DNA from: Whalleya microplaca
Taxonomy: Eukaryota > Ascomycota > Sordariomycetes > Xylariales > Xylariaceae
NCBI GenBank assembly: GCA_022497155.1
Contig: MU385713.1
Location: 186,001-250,000, forward strand
Direction: 5' to 3'
Length of the DNA: 64,000 nucleotides
Position numbers and translations under genes: made by a program. Below, one piece after another: positions 43,222 through 56,481 of this stretch. Each line of letters begins with the position of its first letter. Position 1 is the first letter of the stretch. The notes under the pieces are model-generated. The model was not told the origin of the DNA and made no database searches. It worked only from the letters and a program-made list of their open reading frames with translations.

Positions 43222-46200
43222 ATGGAACGAGGGCTCGATGAGCTGATCGAGTCGCTCTTAACCGAGATCGCCTTCTCTGGCACCCGTGGTAAGTTCAATT
43301 ACTCATCTACCATGTGATTGGTTATGCATTGATTTTCCAACTAATATGTCGACTAGGCTGCTCCGTCGGTGATCTGTTGAAAGCCATCGAGTCTTTCTAC
43401 CAGAATGCCCATGATGAGCTCCACGATCAGATGCAGGGGTCTCATGGCGAGGAGCGTGATGCAAATGACCTTGATGACAACACTGGCAAATGCAAAGAAA
43501 ATGTTACAAATCCAGATGACACGAATGCCCATGACCTTATTGTGGCCTCGAAGGTCTGGCGATGGTTGGTGGCAAGGACAGACGTCTCTGTAGGCGTCGA
43601 CAGAGAATTCAATCATGTTTCACTCGAAGAGGTTCTTGCCATCCCGGAAAAGGAAGATGACCACCCAATTTCTGCGCCAGCGACTAATACAGCCCGAAAC
43701 CAACCCATCACCTCCCAAGCCGGTCAGTCGACTCTGGCTAAGGACAAACGGAAATCGAGAGGTTCCAGTGAGAATTTCAGACCACGTCTCCATGTCTCTG
43801 AGGAGCGGCAATGGAAGACAATTGCCGGGCATAGTCCAGACCTCAAGCGAATACCCGTCTTTGAGTGGAAGGCACTCGTTGACATCGCATCCACGAAGAG
43901 GAAGGGAATTCTTCAAGGGGACCTAGTTCGGCTGACTGGCCAAGATAAAAGATCCCTTCCAACTCGCACCGACGCTCTTGCTAGAAAAGGATACGTTACG
44001 AAGCAGCCGGTCATCCTCAGAGGTTGCAGATCAAGTAAATTATGGCTTACTCAATTCGCTAACCATCCGGAGGACGACGACTCCCGTGACGGACTCGATT
44101 TCAACAAGGTCGACTTGTCAAAAGAAACACTGACCAAAGACCTTGAGCCAGTTCCCTTTTGCGACATCTGGAATGGCGAGAAACTTGACTATATTGCGAT
44201 CGCCCAATGCTTCAATGCTGTAGTCAAAGCATGGGGGGTCATCCGGTATTGCGATGTGCGAGCGAAATTGGGCGTCGAAGAGCGTGTACCTCAGATGAGA
44301 GCATTGTCAAAAACTTCTCGATGGTTTACTAGTATTGGAGCAGTAACATTTGTGGCTGCAAAGTTTGTACATACCCAGCGGCTCTTCAAAGACTGTGTTA
44401 AGTTTATCCGGGAACCAACACCTGAGGAATGGAATGTCTTCCGTACAACCCCAAAGGCTCAGATCACAGTTCCGTCACAGCGGATAGGGAAGCGAGGAGA
44501 AGCCTCACGAGCCAGACACAGGGCAGCTATGAATACAAACTCCACTCACCGTCGGGCAAAGACGAAACATATCTCCTATAAAGAACAGACAACTCAGTCT
44601 TCAATTCGAGCAGAAGCAGAAGCAGCATCGGCGATAGCGTCATTATGGACACCGCAAAAGCCCATCACCAATACGGTATTCGAGATTATCAAGAGAGCCG
44701 GCTCGAAAGGGTCCTCGAATGCCGAAGTCGGTCGCTCTACGCTAGGACACGATTACCGTAAATATATTGCAGCCCTTACTGGAGCATTATCTTTGCCCAA
44801 CTCTCAACCTGAGCACCTAGAGCACCTAGGTGTTACCTCACAACTTACTCGAGTTAGGAAGACGATGACATACCAATTTTTTGCCGATAGCGAGCTTGAT
44901 CCTTCATTACCTGAAAAGGGGGCCGGAGACCAAGGTAAAGAGACACGTGCAATTGCAGGAGCCTCAGATAGAGATCCTTCCCAACATCTGCTCCCTGCAG
45001 TAGGCAATACCACTTTCTCTCAACCAGTGGAATCCAAATTTGCGGAGGGCGCATCCCTCTCACTCTCCCAGCTCACCAAAACTTATCAGATTCCAAGACC
45101 AAGGGCTGGTAGGGTCGGGAGGAAGCGTAAGAGGCCATTGGATGATGAGCCCTCTAAAGATACGCCCCCAAAACAACCTACAGATATATCTCAGGCAGTG
45201 GGACAAGCGGGAGCATTAGCAGACGTGAACTACGGACTTGGGGGTAATCAGGGCAACGATTCGCACATGAGCAGCTCTGGACTAGTTGCTATGATGGGCC
45301 CACAACAAGAACTTCACAAAGACTCAGGACTACTAGCCCATACGCCATCCCGTCCACCTCCTAGGCCACCGGGTGTTTATCGTGAGCCCAATAATATGTT
45401 AGATCCCCCTAGGAAGGGGAAGGGGCGGCCAAGAAATTCGCTCGTCCTAACATTTCGTTTTGATGCTCTCAAAGACCCGTTGTTCTTTGAAAAGAGGCCG
45501 AATGGCAATAAAGCCACGCCTTCTTCCCAAGACGAGCCCTCCCCCGCCGAGAACTCAGCATCTAATCCACCTCAGGCTACGGTCACCGAAACGGATACGG
45601 CGCAGGCCACACAGGGTCCACCTAAACGTGGGAAGAGACCACGGGCTGGTGGCAATAAACAATTCCAGTGTGAAACGTGTGGAAACAGCTGGAAAAACCC
45701 GGGTGGATTAGAATACCATCTCAAAAAATCTCAGAGTGCTTGCAATCCAACTTGGGTCCCGCCCCCTCCTAAGCCAGATCCACCGCCTAAAGTCAAACCA
45801 CCGAAGGTATTAAAGGTACGGGACCCGGTTCAGCCCCAAGTTTTGACTCCTGAACCATCGCAGCATGCCGGTGAAGGCTCAGAGGGCCTGCCTACTCTAC
45901 CTTCTAAGCGTGGTCGCCAGCTCGAGGGTAGTGTTCAGACGTCAAATAGTGAGGAGTTGAACGTCGGTTCTATTCGCAGTTCTCTCATCTTGCTAGATGT
46001 ACAAGCGTATGGCATTACTGATTGGCGTCAAAAGTCCAACCATGCCGTATCATCTAACGCTAAGGCTTCCGCTGCACATCCAAGTCAAAGGCAGAAGGGG
46101 ATACTACAAGAGACATCTGCCCAGCCATCTAAATGGGATCATCAGACCCTCGCTTACACGGAGGCGCCAAGGACTGATGAGGGTGCAGCTACGTTGGAGG

Positions 46201-49200
46201 TATCCAGCCTATCTGCTGCATACGATATCTTGCCTAATTTTGGCCAAGAAGTTGGATCTGCAGACGTTGTTGAAGGCCAAGTCGAGTCCCACCATGTTCC
46301 CTCGAAGCAGAAACAACAATCGAACTACTCATCCACATATTCCAATCTCAGCTTAATAGATCCTGCATTGATCTCAAGCTCTCTGAGTGGAGATCATCTT
46401 GCTGCAGAAACCGCTAAGCAGCCAGTCGTCGAAGATGTGTCTCTCTCTAGTGGTGGCCGTGGAACCGATTCTGCTAAACCACAACTATTTCAGTCAGCAT
46501 CACGGGCTGAAGCCGCGAGCGATAATGGAGATCGGCCGCCACAAGTTGCTAAAAGAAGCCAGGATAAAACGGGATCAAACCCTTCTACTTCCAGACCTAA
46601 CGACTCATCCTCGAAGTCAAAAGTGAACAGGGCATCACTAGGAGCACAGCGCAGAGAGCGAGCCTCACGCATTGTTCAATATCTTCTAGATGAGAACGAT
46701 GGGGTGTTCCCTGGACAACGGTCCCTGTACTTGACCATGGCATCACTCTGGGCCAAAGAGTACAATGACATTGGCCCCCCTGACTGGAAAGTCTTCCAGA
46801 GTTTAGTGAATAAGATGGATAAGGAGGGGCAGTTGAAGCAATTACACTTTTGCTTTGTTGATGATCACCGCGAGCTTCAGGACTGTTGCGTAATCGTCAA
46901 AGCCAGGCCAGGTGAGAGCCCGGCCACAGACTTATCTACGGACCCCAAGGTTGTCATGATCAAGGAGAAAATGCGGGAAATGTATCCTCAGCCATATATA
47001 CCAGCGGCTTTCTCACTTTCGCAAAAGGAAACTGAGTTGTACGATGCACTTGCTATGAAGTATAGAGAAACTTTGCAACGGAGCCAGACACCAACATCCT
47101 CCCAAGAACCAAATGTGACTCAGGACATTGAGATCTTACATTACCCGATGCCTGTTATGGTTGACATATCGGGGAATTCGACTAACTCAAAGCGACCCTT
47201 AGAAGAGGATGAAGATTCTAACCGAAAACCTATCAAGAGGGCGCGCATCGATGTTGATGCGCACGAGAAGCCTCCGAGTACTCTAAAACAACCCCGGAAA
47301 CGAACTGACGCTCGCGAGTACTGGGACACTGGAAAGGTGGCAACGTATATCTGGAATCAGAAACAAAACTTGGGTGGCAAATGGGATCAGAGAGCCAACT
47401 GTCTCCAGAACTTCGCAACCGGAGCGTGGTCAAGTATGCCCGAGGAAATCACACCAGCACAACATAACATCGATGCAATCCTCTCCTCGGTACAAAGTAT
47501 TGATGCAAATCCTTCTTCATCGAAACAGCGGCGCCCCTATAAAAGGCAGAAGACCGGTGGTGATGCTTCCAAAGGTAGACGGCCTAGAATGCATTCAAAG
47601 AATGATGATTCTGAAGATGACGACGAAGAAACACCTCGCTCCGGCGGAAATAGTGGGAGACTACTGACAGACCGATTTGTGAAACCGTCAACATCTACAT
47701 CATTTTTACCTGAGGTATCGGAATCTGATGAAGATCAAGATACCTCAATGGATGGCTTACAGCGAACTTCTGCTGTTGATGATCAATCGAATAGTCCGGA
47801 GGAGTTTCAAGTCAGGTTTGCCGAGAGCTACACGCTTGAAGAAACGCCATCTGGTTGTTGGCCTTGGAAGCCAACTAGCTTCTTCGACTCCAACCCAACT
47901 AGTTTTAACCTTGTTGGGAATATGCCGGACTCTCGGTGGTTACAACGCGAGAATTTGCCTAGTTGTGCCGAAGATATCATCAAGACTGCACGAGGAAAAT
48001 TCGGGTTCTGGGCTGATCCGCTGTATGGGAAGTTCCTGCGCCAAGTGGATACAATTGAGAGATGGGAACTGTCGGCTGAAGGGACTCAAGTCCTCTCGCT
48101 TGGATCAATAGCACCCCCTTATATCTTCATGTCTCTCACCGCCGATATTACCAAGTCGAACATGAAGCCCATTGTCCTGGAATGGCCAAGCGGAACGCAA
48201 TACACCGCGGAGAATATACCAGATGAGATCAAGAACGCACTTACCAATGACGTTACAAGGAGCTTACCAAAGTCGAGTCCCCGGAAAACCCTACCAAAGA
48301 AGGACAATATTCGAATCCAGCCCATGCCGCAGCCCAAGCAGCAGCCTATACCAAGGAGAAGGAAGTACATGAGGCGCATTCAGATAACTGGGGAACCGAA
48401 GAGCTCAGTTGATTACCAGACACGATGGCTCGCACCTATACCCATTCAGCATAAGGGTCGTGTGAACAATCCACGTCCGAACGAAAACAAGGTTGGTCTA
48501 AACGCAGAGGGCGAGCTCATAGCTGCCTTCGTGGTGTTCAAGACTCTCCTAGGAGGTGTAGACAAGATTGCGGATCTCGGCTCGATATTGAAGATCTTCC
48601 CTGATACTTCCGTATCAAGCCTGAAGCGGTTCTGGATTAGAGCCAATAAGCAACGAAAGACGTACATTGAGGCTTTGACATTGAAGTTTCAATCGGCATT
48701 CCTGGAGGCATACGAGAAGGGTGAAATAGCGCCACTTGATTATGACGACATCGACTCATATGACTGGCGGTCTCTAGTCATCTGGACAAGCAAGCTCGAG
48801 ACCCATGAGGCCGTGGAGCTTCCTGAGTCACGCCGTGCCCTGGATCAGGATTATTCGCTGCAGCACCCATCTAATGAAGTCGTGGATTGGCGGGAAACCT
48901 GGTTCTCTCCAGTGTCAGTCTACGCCCGCGTTGAAGCGACCGTTAGCGAGCCTGCCTCGGTACCTCTGGGCGAGAGTGTTGAAGAAAACGAAGAAATCAT
49001 GAGTCTAGCAAGATCGTGGGTCCGTTCTTTGTCCTGCACCACAATTGACGATGCTGGCATGCCGGAGAAGATTCGTTCGAAGCTTCTGGGACTAGCCGAC
49101 GGGAATGAAACCGAAACGAACCGGCTACTTAGGAAAGTGGTCGATCGGCTCTCGTCAGAAAGAGTGACAGCAAGAGCCAAAGGAAAGATCCTTGGTCAAT

Positions 49201-49904
49201 CATTCAGGCTTCATGCCACCTTTGTGAAACTGTTTGAGAAGGCCTCTAACATTGAGAAGTATATGCAGGCGGTTGCTTTCAAAGCGCTGCTTGACGAGAG
49301 TTTCCGCCAGAATGAAGAGGTGATCCTGCCATACGCCGCTGATGATGGTACCATCATGGCGATGATCAACCTCCAGGCTCATGGCCGCCTCCGCATAGAA
49401 GCCGCTGACATTCCTCATATCCCCTTTGGTTTTGAGCCTGGCAACTACGAAGGCAGAACGTTTCCCAAGAGCTACTACCACTTCAAGATAAAGCTGAGGC
49501 CTACTTCGACTTATATCTACAACGAAGACATGGCAATCTTCCAGCAGGCGAGGAGCATGGAGGTGCCTAGCCAAGGCCCTCGAGGTGAAATCCCCATCTG
49601 GTATGACTTCTTCGGACGCTTGGACAGGTCCCGTTGGATCGACTACCTTTGCGTAATGGTATTTGCGCTCGCGACCAAGGGGCCCCTGACCCCGAAGAGC
49701 GCAAGCGTCTTGCTCAGGCCTTTCATCGACGAGTTCGAGGCGAAGCTGATCATGGACTGGGTCGACAGGCTGGGTCTCCTGCAGCGCTTCGATTCGGAAG
49801 AGGGCGCGACGGTGGGCGAGTGGTGGTGGTTGGTGGTGGGGAAGCTTGTGGATATGAAGTGGGAGAGTGGTGCTCCCGTTGCGAGGGAGGTTCTGTTGGC
49901 ATAG
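43222..49904 (+). CDS. TFC3: TFC3-like B-block-binding subunit of TFIIIC (tau138)
   Basis: Largest subunit of TFIIIC, which recognises the B box of tRNA genes and recruits TFIIIB and RNA polymerase III. Exon 1 is 43222-43288 (MERGLDELIESLL), the intron 43289-43356 (gtaagt, ctaat, ctag), exon 2 43357-49904; the product has 2204 residues. An N-terminal winged-helix region is followed by the B-block-binding domain at about 188-242, with its hallmark GILQGDLVRLTGQDKRSLPTR. A long disordered middle has AT-hook-like KGKGRPRNS and, unusually, a single zinc finger (FQCETCGNSWKNPGGLEYHL, C2HC spacing) near 790-820. The C-terminal half contains further winged-helix-like segments. The family identity rests on the B-block domain and length; the finger is not part of the yeast protein as I know it. 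Confidence 0.92.
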
Positions 49905-51115
49905 TGTACATTCACATTGCATAACGGCGGCGTTCGGGCTAAGCATGAGATATCCTATAGAGGCTTGCTACGAAGCAAACTGAATGAACATTGTTGTTTT
50001 TTTCCTGCAGTAAACACTGAACCATGTGAGAATTGTTTCTAATCTTGGACATGTATGTATGTCTCACCTGTGCTGCAGACTTTCGTTCGTATAAAAGGCT
50101 ACCTGGATCCTTTTCCTTGGCCAATTTACTTTTCAGCCTAGACTCTGCTTAGAGCTTACCAGGAAATGTACGCATATCATGCAGTAAGTTATCTCTTGTA
50201 AGTCAATTCAAATGGATTAAGTGGAGAAGGGCCCTTGTTTTGATATTGTTCGCCCTACTCATATTTGTCAATGGTGTTACCGCGAATGTTTTCTCTACAG
50301 TTCTGGGCCCCTGGTTATCTCAGGGCCCAGTTTCTAGAACCCAAAAAGTGCTGTTCTCGTTGTTTCTATTATCCCAGGTATGTTTGTTCATATTCGCGCT
50401 GATAAGTGCTCGTGACTGATCTATAATATTACCGATAATTCTTGTCGGGTAACTAACCTCAATGGCCAGAGCTCATGTACTAGAAGCAACGAGGGTCGAC
50501 TGTACCGAGTGAATATCATCGAGAATATGGGTTTGGGACACATAATGATATTTTATTCGAATGGAGACATCGACTTAACCTCATTACACCCAAGTCCAAC
50601 ATCTTCCAGTCTGACATCCTTTCATGGTTAAACCTGTTCTTTCTATCAACGCTCTTAATACTAGAATAATAGATCCTACCGAATTAATGGAAGGCTAATT
50701 TGTTGTGTTGAGTCTATAAAGCAAGGCATGTTTTACTGACAGCTCCTGGCGAGGCTAGTATCACCTGTGAACGCTATTCCATTCACATCCTTCTAGCGGG
50801 ATCGAATGATGGACATTGCCTGAATACTTCCAAATAGACGAGAAATTTGGAGAAAGGAAAATATTGGTAATGGCTTATGATACATGAAGATTCGTTTGGG
50901 GGAAAGACATTTGGGCTCAAAAAACAAGAAACTTATAAGATAGGGTCCTTCAGCTTAAACTTCGCATATGTGAAAAGTTACGCCACATATGCCTTTGAGC
51001 GCCATGATGGTAACTTGATAACTCAACATCTCTCCCCCTCGAAGTGCAACTTGGATTAGATTCGGATCACCCACAGGCGCCACAAGAGGAACTCTGGCAA
51101 TACTCAAGGGTAGCT
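49905..51115. other. 1.2 kb intergenic region
   Basis: AT-rich, no supported gene. Confidence 0.5.
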
Positions 51116-51860
51116 ATGCCGTTTTATCACTGCACTATACCGCAATGCCAATATCGCAGTACACGCCCAGGATGCTTGTACCGGCATATCGAAGCAATCC
51201 ATGATCCCGAGTACCGGAGATACCCAAAGATTGTAGAGGTGTTGACACGCTGGAGAAAATTATTCAGTCAATGCCACCTCTGCGGATGGCAATACAGAAG
51301 CCGAACTCGGCTGTTGGAACACATGATAATCAATCATCCAGAAGAGGCTGTAGTCCCAAATTCCCATTCGCAGCTCACCAATAAACCAAAACAAGGAAGA
51401 AAAGGCTCAGAGATTCCTACTGCGACAGAAATACAGCTGCAGAGAGAGTATCGAAGACAGAGCGGTGCGACACGCCGAGGCGTTGGGCATTCAGCTTCAG
51501 TCTATCGATTCGAGCGACCAGATGATCCGGGTCAGCGGGGCTGTGTTTCGTGAGCTGATCGAGCAGTGCTTAGGAACTATCAGTATACATGGGCAGGAGG
51601 AGCCCTCCGCGCAGCTGCTCGAGTTCTGGAAACGGACAGTGCGGGATAATACGCAAGCTCGCGATGAAAGCCAGCAGCTGGAATTGGAACCGGCTTACAA
51701 GGAAGCGATGTCACAGTTCTGGGAGACGATAGACTCTGTCGCCGAGCAGAGCTTACACCCGGAGGATATCCCACTCCCACTCCTCAGCATGAATGAGATC
51801 GATATGTTTTTATTGGGCATGATATCGGATAGACGGTCTTTGAAGGCTGCGCAAGGCTAG
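51116..51860 (+). CDS. Small two-finger C2H2 protein (intron inferred)
   Basis: The start MPFYHCTIPQC is followed by two C2H2 fingers: C-x4-C ... H-x4-H (CTIPQC to HIEAIH) and C-x2-C ... H-x4-H (CHLC to HMIINH). The reading frame then fails at 51553, while a second open frame runs to 51860. An intron at 51350-51410 (GCT|gtagtc to ctcag, 61 nt) joins the two in phase 0 to give a 227-residue protein; an alternative acceptor at 51428 also stays in frame and removes six residues. The C-terminal part is helical and acidic with no known domain. I do not recognise an orthologue. A true frameshift is the less likely reading. It may be a nucleic-acid-binding protein, but nothing shows what it binds. 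Confidence 0.6.
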
Positions 51861-52353
51861 TTGTCAGAGGTTCTCAAGTAGAGATTCCAGATGCCTCATT
51901 CTAACATGGGGAACACATGGGCACATGTGTGCAAGCAGAATTATCTCACTGCTGATGAGCCTAATTACTAGACTCGACGCAATTATTAGTCGATTAGCCT
52001 GAGCTCTTCTCTGATCCATTGTGTCAGGGACTTAATTGACATGTGTCAGTCCCACGAAAGCATTCCGATATGTAGCAGCAAGTGAAGCACAGTGATGAAT
52101 GACTAACGTCAAGTCGTAAAGGAATATCTTAACGCTACAACCCATACTAATATTCAGATATAATATTACCTAACCTTACGACCTGCCACAAAAATGGCCT
52201 GCACTCTCGTGAATGAAGCCCATGATAGTGAGACGACTACTGGCACATACAGAATAACCAACTACCGGTATCAATATCCATAGCGCATATAACCACTACG
52301 CCTCTACCAGAAACGCCAGTTGCCCATGCTGCCCGCCACCGGCAGCCACCAAA
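51861..52353. other. 493 bp intergenic region between convergent genes
   Basis: AT-rich tail-to-tail spacer, nothing recognisable. Confidence 0.5.
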
Positions 52354-53384
52354 TCAGTACCCCGACAGCATCTTCAAAAGCATAGCCACCAGCACCACGA
52401 CCAACGACATGATGGCGTAGTCGACCCACGGCGGCACACCTGCATTCTGGTCCACGCGTATCGGTCTCTGGGCCATAGCTTGCCCCACCGGATCCGGCAA
52501 GGGCACCCTACCCGTCGGCGGCGGCACGCCCTGCGCCGGTCTAGCAGGGCGCGCCGACACGACCGGCGGCGGCACGACCTCCCTCTCAGGCACAGTCTGC
52601 ACGAAGCCCTCGGCCAGCTGGGCACTCTCCTCGTCCTCCGTCGCACTCCCACTGCCTCCCCCGCCAGCACCATTCCTGGCCTTCTCCATCTCGTCGCGGA
52701 AACCCATCTTCAACTCGGCGGGGACCTCGACCTCCTTCCTCGCACCCGCACTGGCCTCGCCCTCGGCCTCGAGCTCGCGACACCGCTCCTCGGTCTCAGC
52801 GATGATCTCGCCGTTGCTCCTACCGCACACCCCGCACCGCCAGGCCTTGCTGTCGGCGGCGAGGGCGCGGCGCACGGCGTCGGTGGTGTCGAGGCCGCCG
52901 AGCTGGCCGCGGGCGTCGGTCTCCATGAAGGAGCGCAGGGCGACGAGGGCGGTGCGAACGCCCCAGGCGGGCTGCCAGGTCTCCTCGTGGTGGCCGGAGA
53001 TGCTGAGGCAGATCTCGCGGTTGGCCTCGAAGCGCCCGCTCGGCGTCGTGAAGCGGAACGACGGCGGCCGCAGCGGGTACGTCGGCGGCAGCACGATCCG
53101 CCCGTGGTACATGCCCTCCGCGAAGGCGGAGTTGGGCGGGCCCCGCAGCGTGAAGTGCCACTCGAAGAGGTCCGCTTCGAGCGGCGAGGCGGCGTAGTCG
53201 GGCGACGGCGAGGAGGAGAGCTCGGCGGCTTCCTTTACTGGACGAGGGGCGCGGTTAGTCTGAGATCCATCGCGCTGTGGGGTTTCCGGGGAAGGCGGAA
53301 GAGGGAATGGGGGAATGGGGATTGAGGAAGCTTACATATGCGCCGGATCGTAGGTGATTTGGAGTTGAATTTGGGTGTAGCCAT
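52354..53384 (-). CDS. UBC6: UBC6/UBE2J-like tail-anchored ubiquitin-conjugating enzyme
   Basis: ER-membrane E2 that works with Doa10/Hrd1-type ligases in ER-associated degradation. Exon 1 (53384-53336) encodes MATPKFNSKSPTIRRI; a 98 nt intron is followed by exon 2 (53237-52354), giving 310 residues. The UBC fold is complete: LFEWHFTLRGPP, then PPTYPLRPPSF, then the active-site block with catalytic Cys93 (NREICLSISGHHEETW), the UBE2J-type signature rather than the classical HPN E2 pattern. The middle is acidic and Pro-rich. A hydrophobic helix in the last 25 residues (YAIMSLVVVLVAMLLKML) is the tail anchor. Exon 2 is about 65-70% GC, which creates long antisense frames that I discount. Confidence 0.94.
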
Positions 53385-55097
53385 CTTGATGTTTTGTTCA
53401 TGCGTATCTCGTTGATGATGTATCCTGGCGCATTGCGTAGCGGATAGTTAGAGGAGGGTGGTCTTGGCACTCTCGGGTCTTTATGGCAGTGTGTGATTAA
53501 TAAGTATGAACATCTAGGTACCAGTAAGAAGGGATGAAAGAATTATATTCTCAATGACTATATGATGCTAAAGGGGAGCAGGTTGAGTATGGGTGACTAT
53601 CTAAACAACGTGTAAGTGAACCGACTTATTTGACGCCAGGTTGTCTTGATGACAGAAGGTTTACGGATTACGCAGCGTGGGGCCGAGGAAGGGAACGCTA
53701 ATAAACAAAAGGAAGCTCAGGTACCTGAGACAGTGGCTACAGATCACGTGGCTTCTTATTTCCTCCGAGATGCCACCATGCTTCAACTTGTTTAACACCG
53801 AGTTGCTTAATCCGTATTTGATATTACATAGTTCAAATTGCATTATATACTTGAGAAGCAGCTCACCCTACTCACAGTTTTACGCTTGCTTTTGTTATCT
53901 ACATAGTATCTTCTCATATTAAATGAATCATCCTTGCTCTCCTACCTCGTCTGATATATTGTATGCTGTAAATCATCTAAAGCTGGCCATGCATTATGGG
54001 CCCTTTACCTGGTTACACTCACTGACCACTGTAATGATGAAGCACTTTCATCAGGAGGACATACTTGAGGCTCCTGACTTATACTCTGCCATCTACTGTA
54101 AGATGTTATCTCGCCAGCCTTATATCATTAACAATTTACTAGTAATATCTCATTGCTACAAAACGAAGGTTTCAATTTTCAAAGAAATCCGTTCAGAATG
54201 ACTGTTTGCAAGCTTTCTAGGGAGCAGAAACAAAGCAACAGGCCTCAACTTCCAGTTGATGAATTATTGAATAATCTGGAGTTCATGCAAGAATGGAGCC
54301 TTAGAGCTGCAAAAATATATTCTATCTACATAAACTAATGTCATACCCTTGATTCCAGCAAATACCCCATCGCCTGAAAACTTCAGTCATGTTGCTGCTA
54401 TAGAAGCCAACAGTTCCCCTCTAGGATACCATATTGACTATAATGCCTAGGTCATAGTGTATGCCCTAGCGCTTTCCCTTGGCCATATACTTTCAACTTC
54501 GACACCCAAGAAAAGTATTTAGGTAGTGTGAACAGTAGAGTCGCTCTCTAGGATTCTGGCCTCAGTTATCACTTAAAGATCAACTGTCTTAGGACCAGTC
54601 TACCTTTTCGGTGAGATGATACCTAAACGCCTTGTAGAAACGTAAAATGCTAGTAAAAGGTTTCAGGCAGTATAGTGGGTAACATCATGCATGCTAGCAG
54701 TGAACGCTGATAAGAACAGCATTCAGGTATCACATATGGACATTTTCATCGGAACCACCAAAATCTCATGGATACACTTCGTTATGCCGTTGCCTTGCCT
54801 AGAAGCTGCCTCGAACTGGTTCCTTCCCGTTCCTCCCGTCTGATCAATTTCTAGGAAGTCACTTATGCTTTCCGATAATCGGACTGAAAAAAAAATACAC
54901 TTAAGCTCTTCCAGTTCTTTCCCTTCTTCCCCCCTGGAGCTTCCCTCCGTCATTAATATTTCTATATCCTAATTCTTTGGTGTCTACACTCTGCCGGCGA
55001 GGTGAGCATAACTCATAGGCAGAGTCACACGATCAAGGTAACAGTATCTATACATATACTTCTAATGCCACACTTGTCAACCTGATATCAAGAAATC
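53385..55097. other. 1.7 kb AT-rich interval
   Basis: No firm gene. Two adjacent plus-strand frames (53923-54201, 92 codons; 54153-54338, 61 codons) have a protein-like look but no recognised domain and no obvious splice pair, so they remain unassigned. Confidence 0.4.
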
Positions 55098-56481
55098 ATG
55101 GAGTCGACCATGAGCATTGCGCCAAAGCACCAGCAGACGCGATGCATGAAGTGCAATACGAACTTCCCAGACCCGCGCAAGTTGTATCGCCACCAAGAAC
55201 AGGAGGGTCATTTTCTATGCGACACCTGCAAGGCAGCATTCCACACCGAAGAAGGTCTGTGGTTTCATAAGTCAGAGGTTCGTGACACTATCTATCGCAT
55301 CTCATAACAAAGACCTGACTTACCGCTGACCAATGCAGATTCATCCGGCTGATCAGGACATTACTTGTCCCGGTTGTGAGATGAAATTCCTCAGAGCTGG
55401 AGCATGGATGCGGCACATCGAGAGGCGCCAATGCCCCAGGATCTTTCCTGAGAACATCTGGGATCGACGCGAGAAGCAGATACAGTTCAAGATGGCGCTG
55501 GATAATCTCGGTAAACCTATGCAGCAACTGGACCTTGGAGGTCACTCTCACAATGCAGAGTCTCAGGGATCCGAATGGGAAAATCCCTCTGCCAAATGGG
55601 GAGGTTCCTCTGCAGCTGAGAACATCAATTATAAAGCCCCGGGTTTTGATGGGCACCGGCCGCACCATGACCCCGATGCCAACAGACTCTATGTTAATCT
55701 TGAAGCCTTTCCACGGACCGCTATACAAGAATATCGTCACGGTAACTCCAAGCAACCTGACCTATTGACTGGAGAACATGCAAACGACATTGAGCAGAAG
55801 CCACAGAACGCGTGGGCTCGGAATGAGAAACTATTCCCGGAGAAATATCACTTTGTCCCTCCCCCTCTTGAATACACGACAAACGTTAGTCTGCCATCAC
55901 CCTCTGATCGTCCCAGCGGAAAGCGCATCATTGATCCCTATCATCCTGACTTCAATGTGGGCTTGTTTGAAGACCCCATTCTGGAGGTCTTCAAGTGTCC
56001 TCATAAAAACTGCAAGTAAGTATTTCAAAGCACTTATACGATCCCTCCGAAGACCTGTAACTAACACTCATGAAGTCATAAGGCCAAGACTGGACGACTG
56101 CTAATCCTTCACCTTAAGGGTGAAAAACACTCGGGCGTCGACATTCTCTGCCCAGCCTGTAAGCATTCATACACCTCGGTATCAGGTTGGGTGCAGCACG
56201 CGGAAACGGTCTTCCTATCTAAATGCCCCATCCGAAAAATAGACGCCTTCCGAGTGATATTGCACCAGATTACGGGCGGTTCTCTGGATATAGACCCAGA
56301 CAACCCTCTTGAGAATGACACTACCAGATTCTGCATCGACGAGGATTTTATCAAAGCCTTGCGAAACCCAACGTCTGGCCCTGTCACAGGCTTGGAGGAA
56401 AAGGATAAACAGAAGGCCGAGGAGGAGATCGAGGAAAAGAAGGCCTACTGGAAGCGCCATGAACCCGACTGGAACGAATAA
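55098..56481 (+). CDS. Multi-C2H2 zinc finger protein
   Basis: Three exons (55098-55277, 55339-56015, 56076-56481) encode 420 residues; the introns have gttcgt/gcag and gtaagt/gaag borders and keep frame. The N-terminal 95 residues hold three short fingers in series (CMKC...H, CDTC...HKSEIH, CPGC...H). A long low-complexity middle is followed by a C-terminal pair: CPHKNC(N)HKAKTGRLLILHLKGEKH and CPACKHSYTSVSGWVQH, about residues 277-330. The final 60 residues are an acidic/basic helix (EEKDKQKAEEEIEEKK). This finger spacing is seen in fungal C2H2 proteins of unknown role, many of them in variable regions; I cannot say whether it binds DNA or RNA. It lies 1.1 kb upstream of the GH7 gene on the same strand, but a regulatory link is only a possibility. 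Confidence 0.8.

Noticed and set aside
52480..53325. 281-codon plus-strand open frame
   Set aside because: Antisense to the UBC6 exon; high GC makes stops rare. No domain, whereas the minus-strand frame is a complete E2.
53923..54338. Two adjacent plus-strand frames (92 and 61 codons)
   Set aside because: Possible decayed gene, but no domain and no convincing intron joining them.
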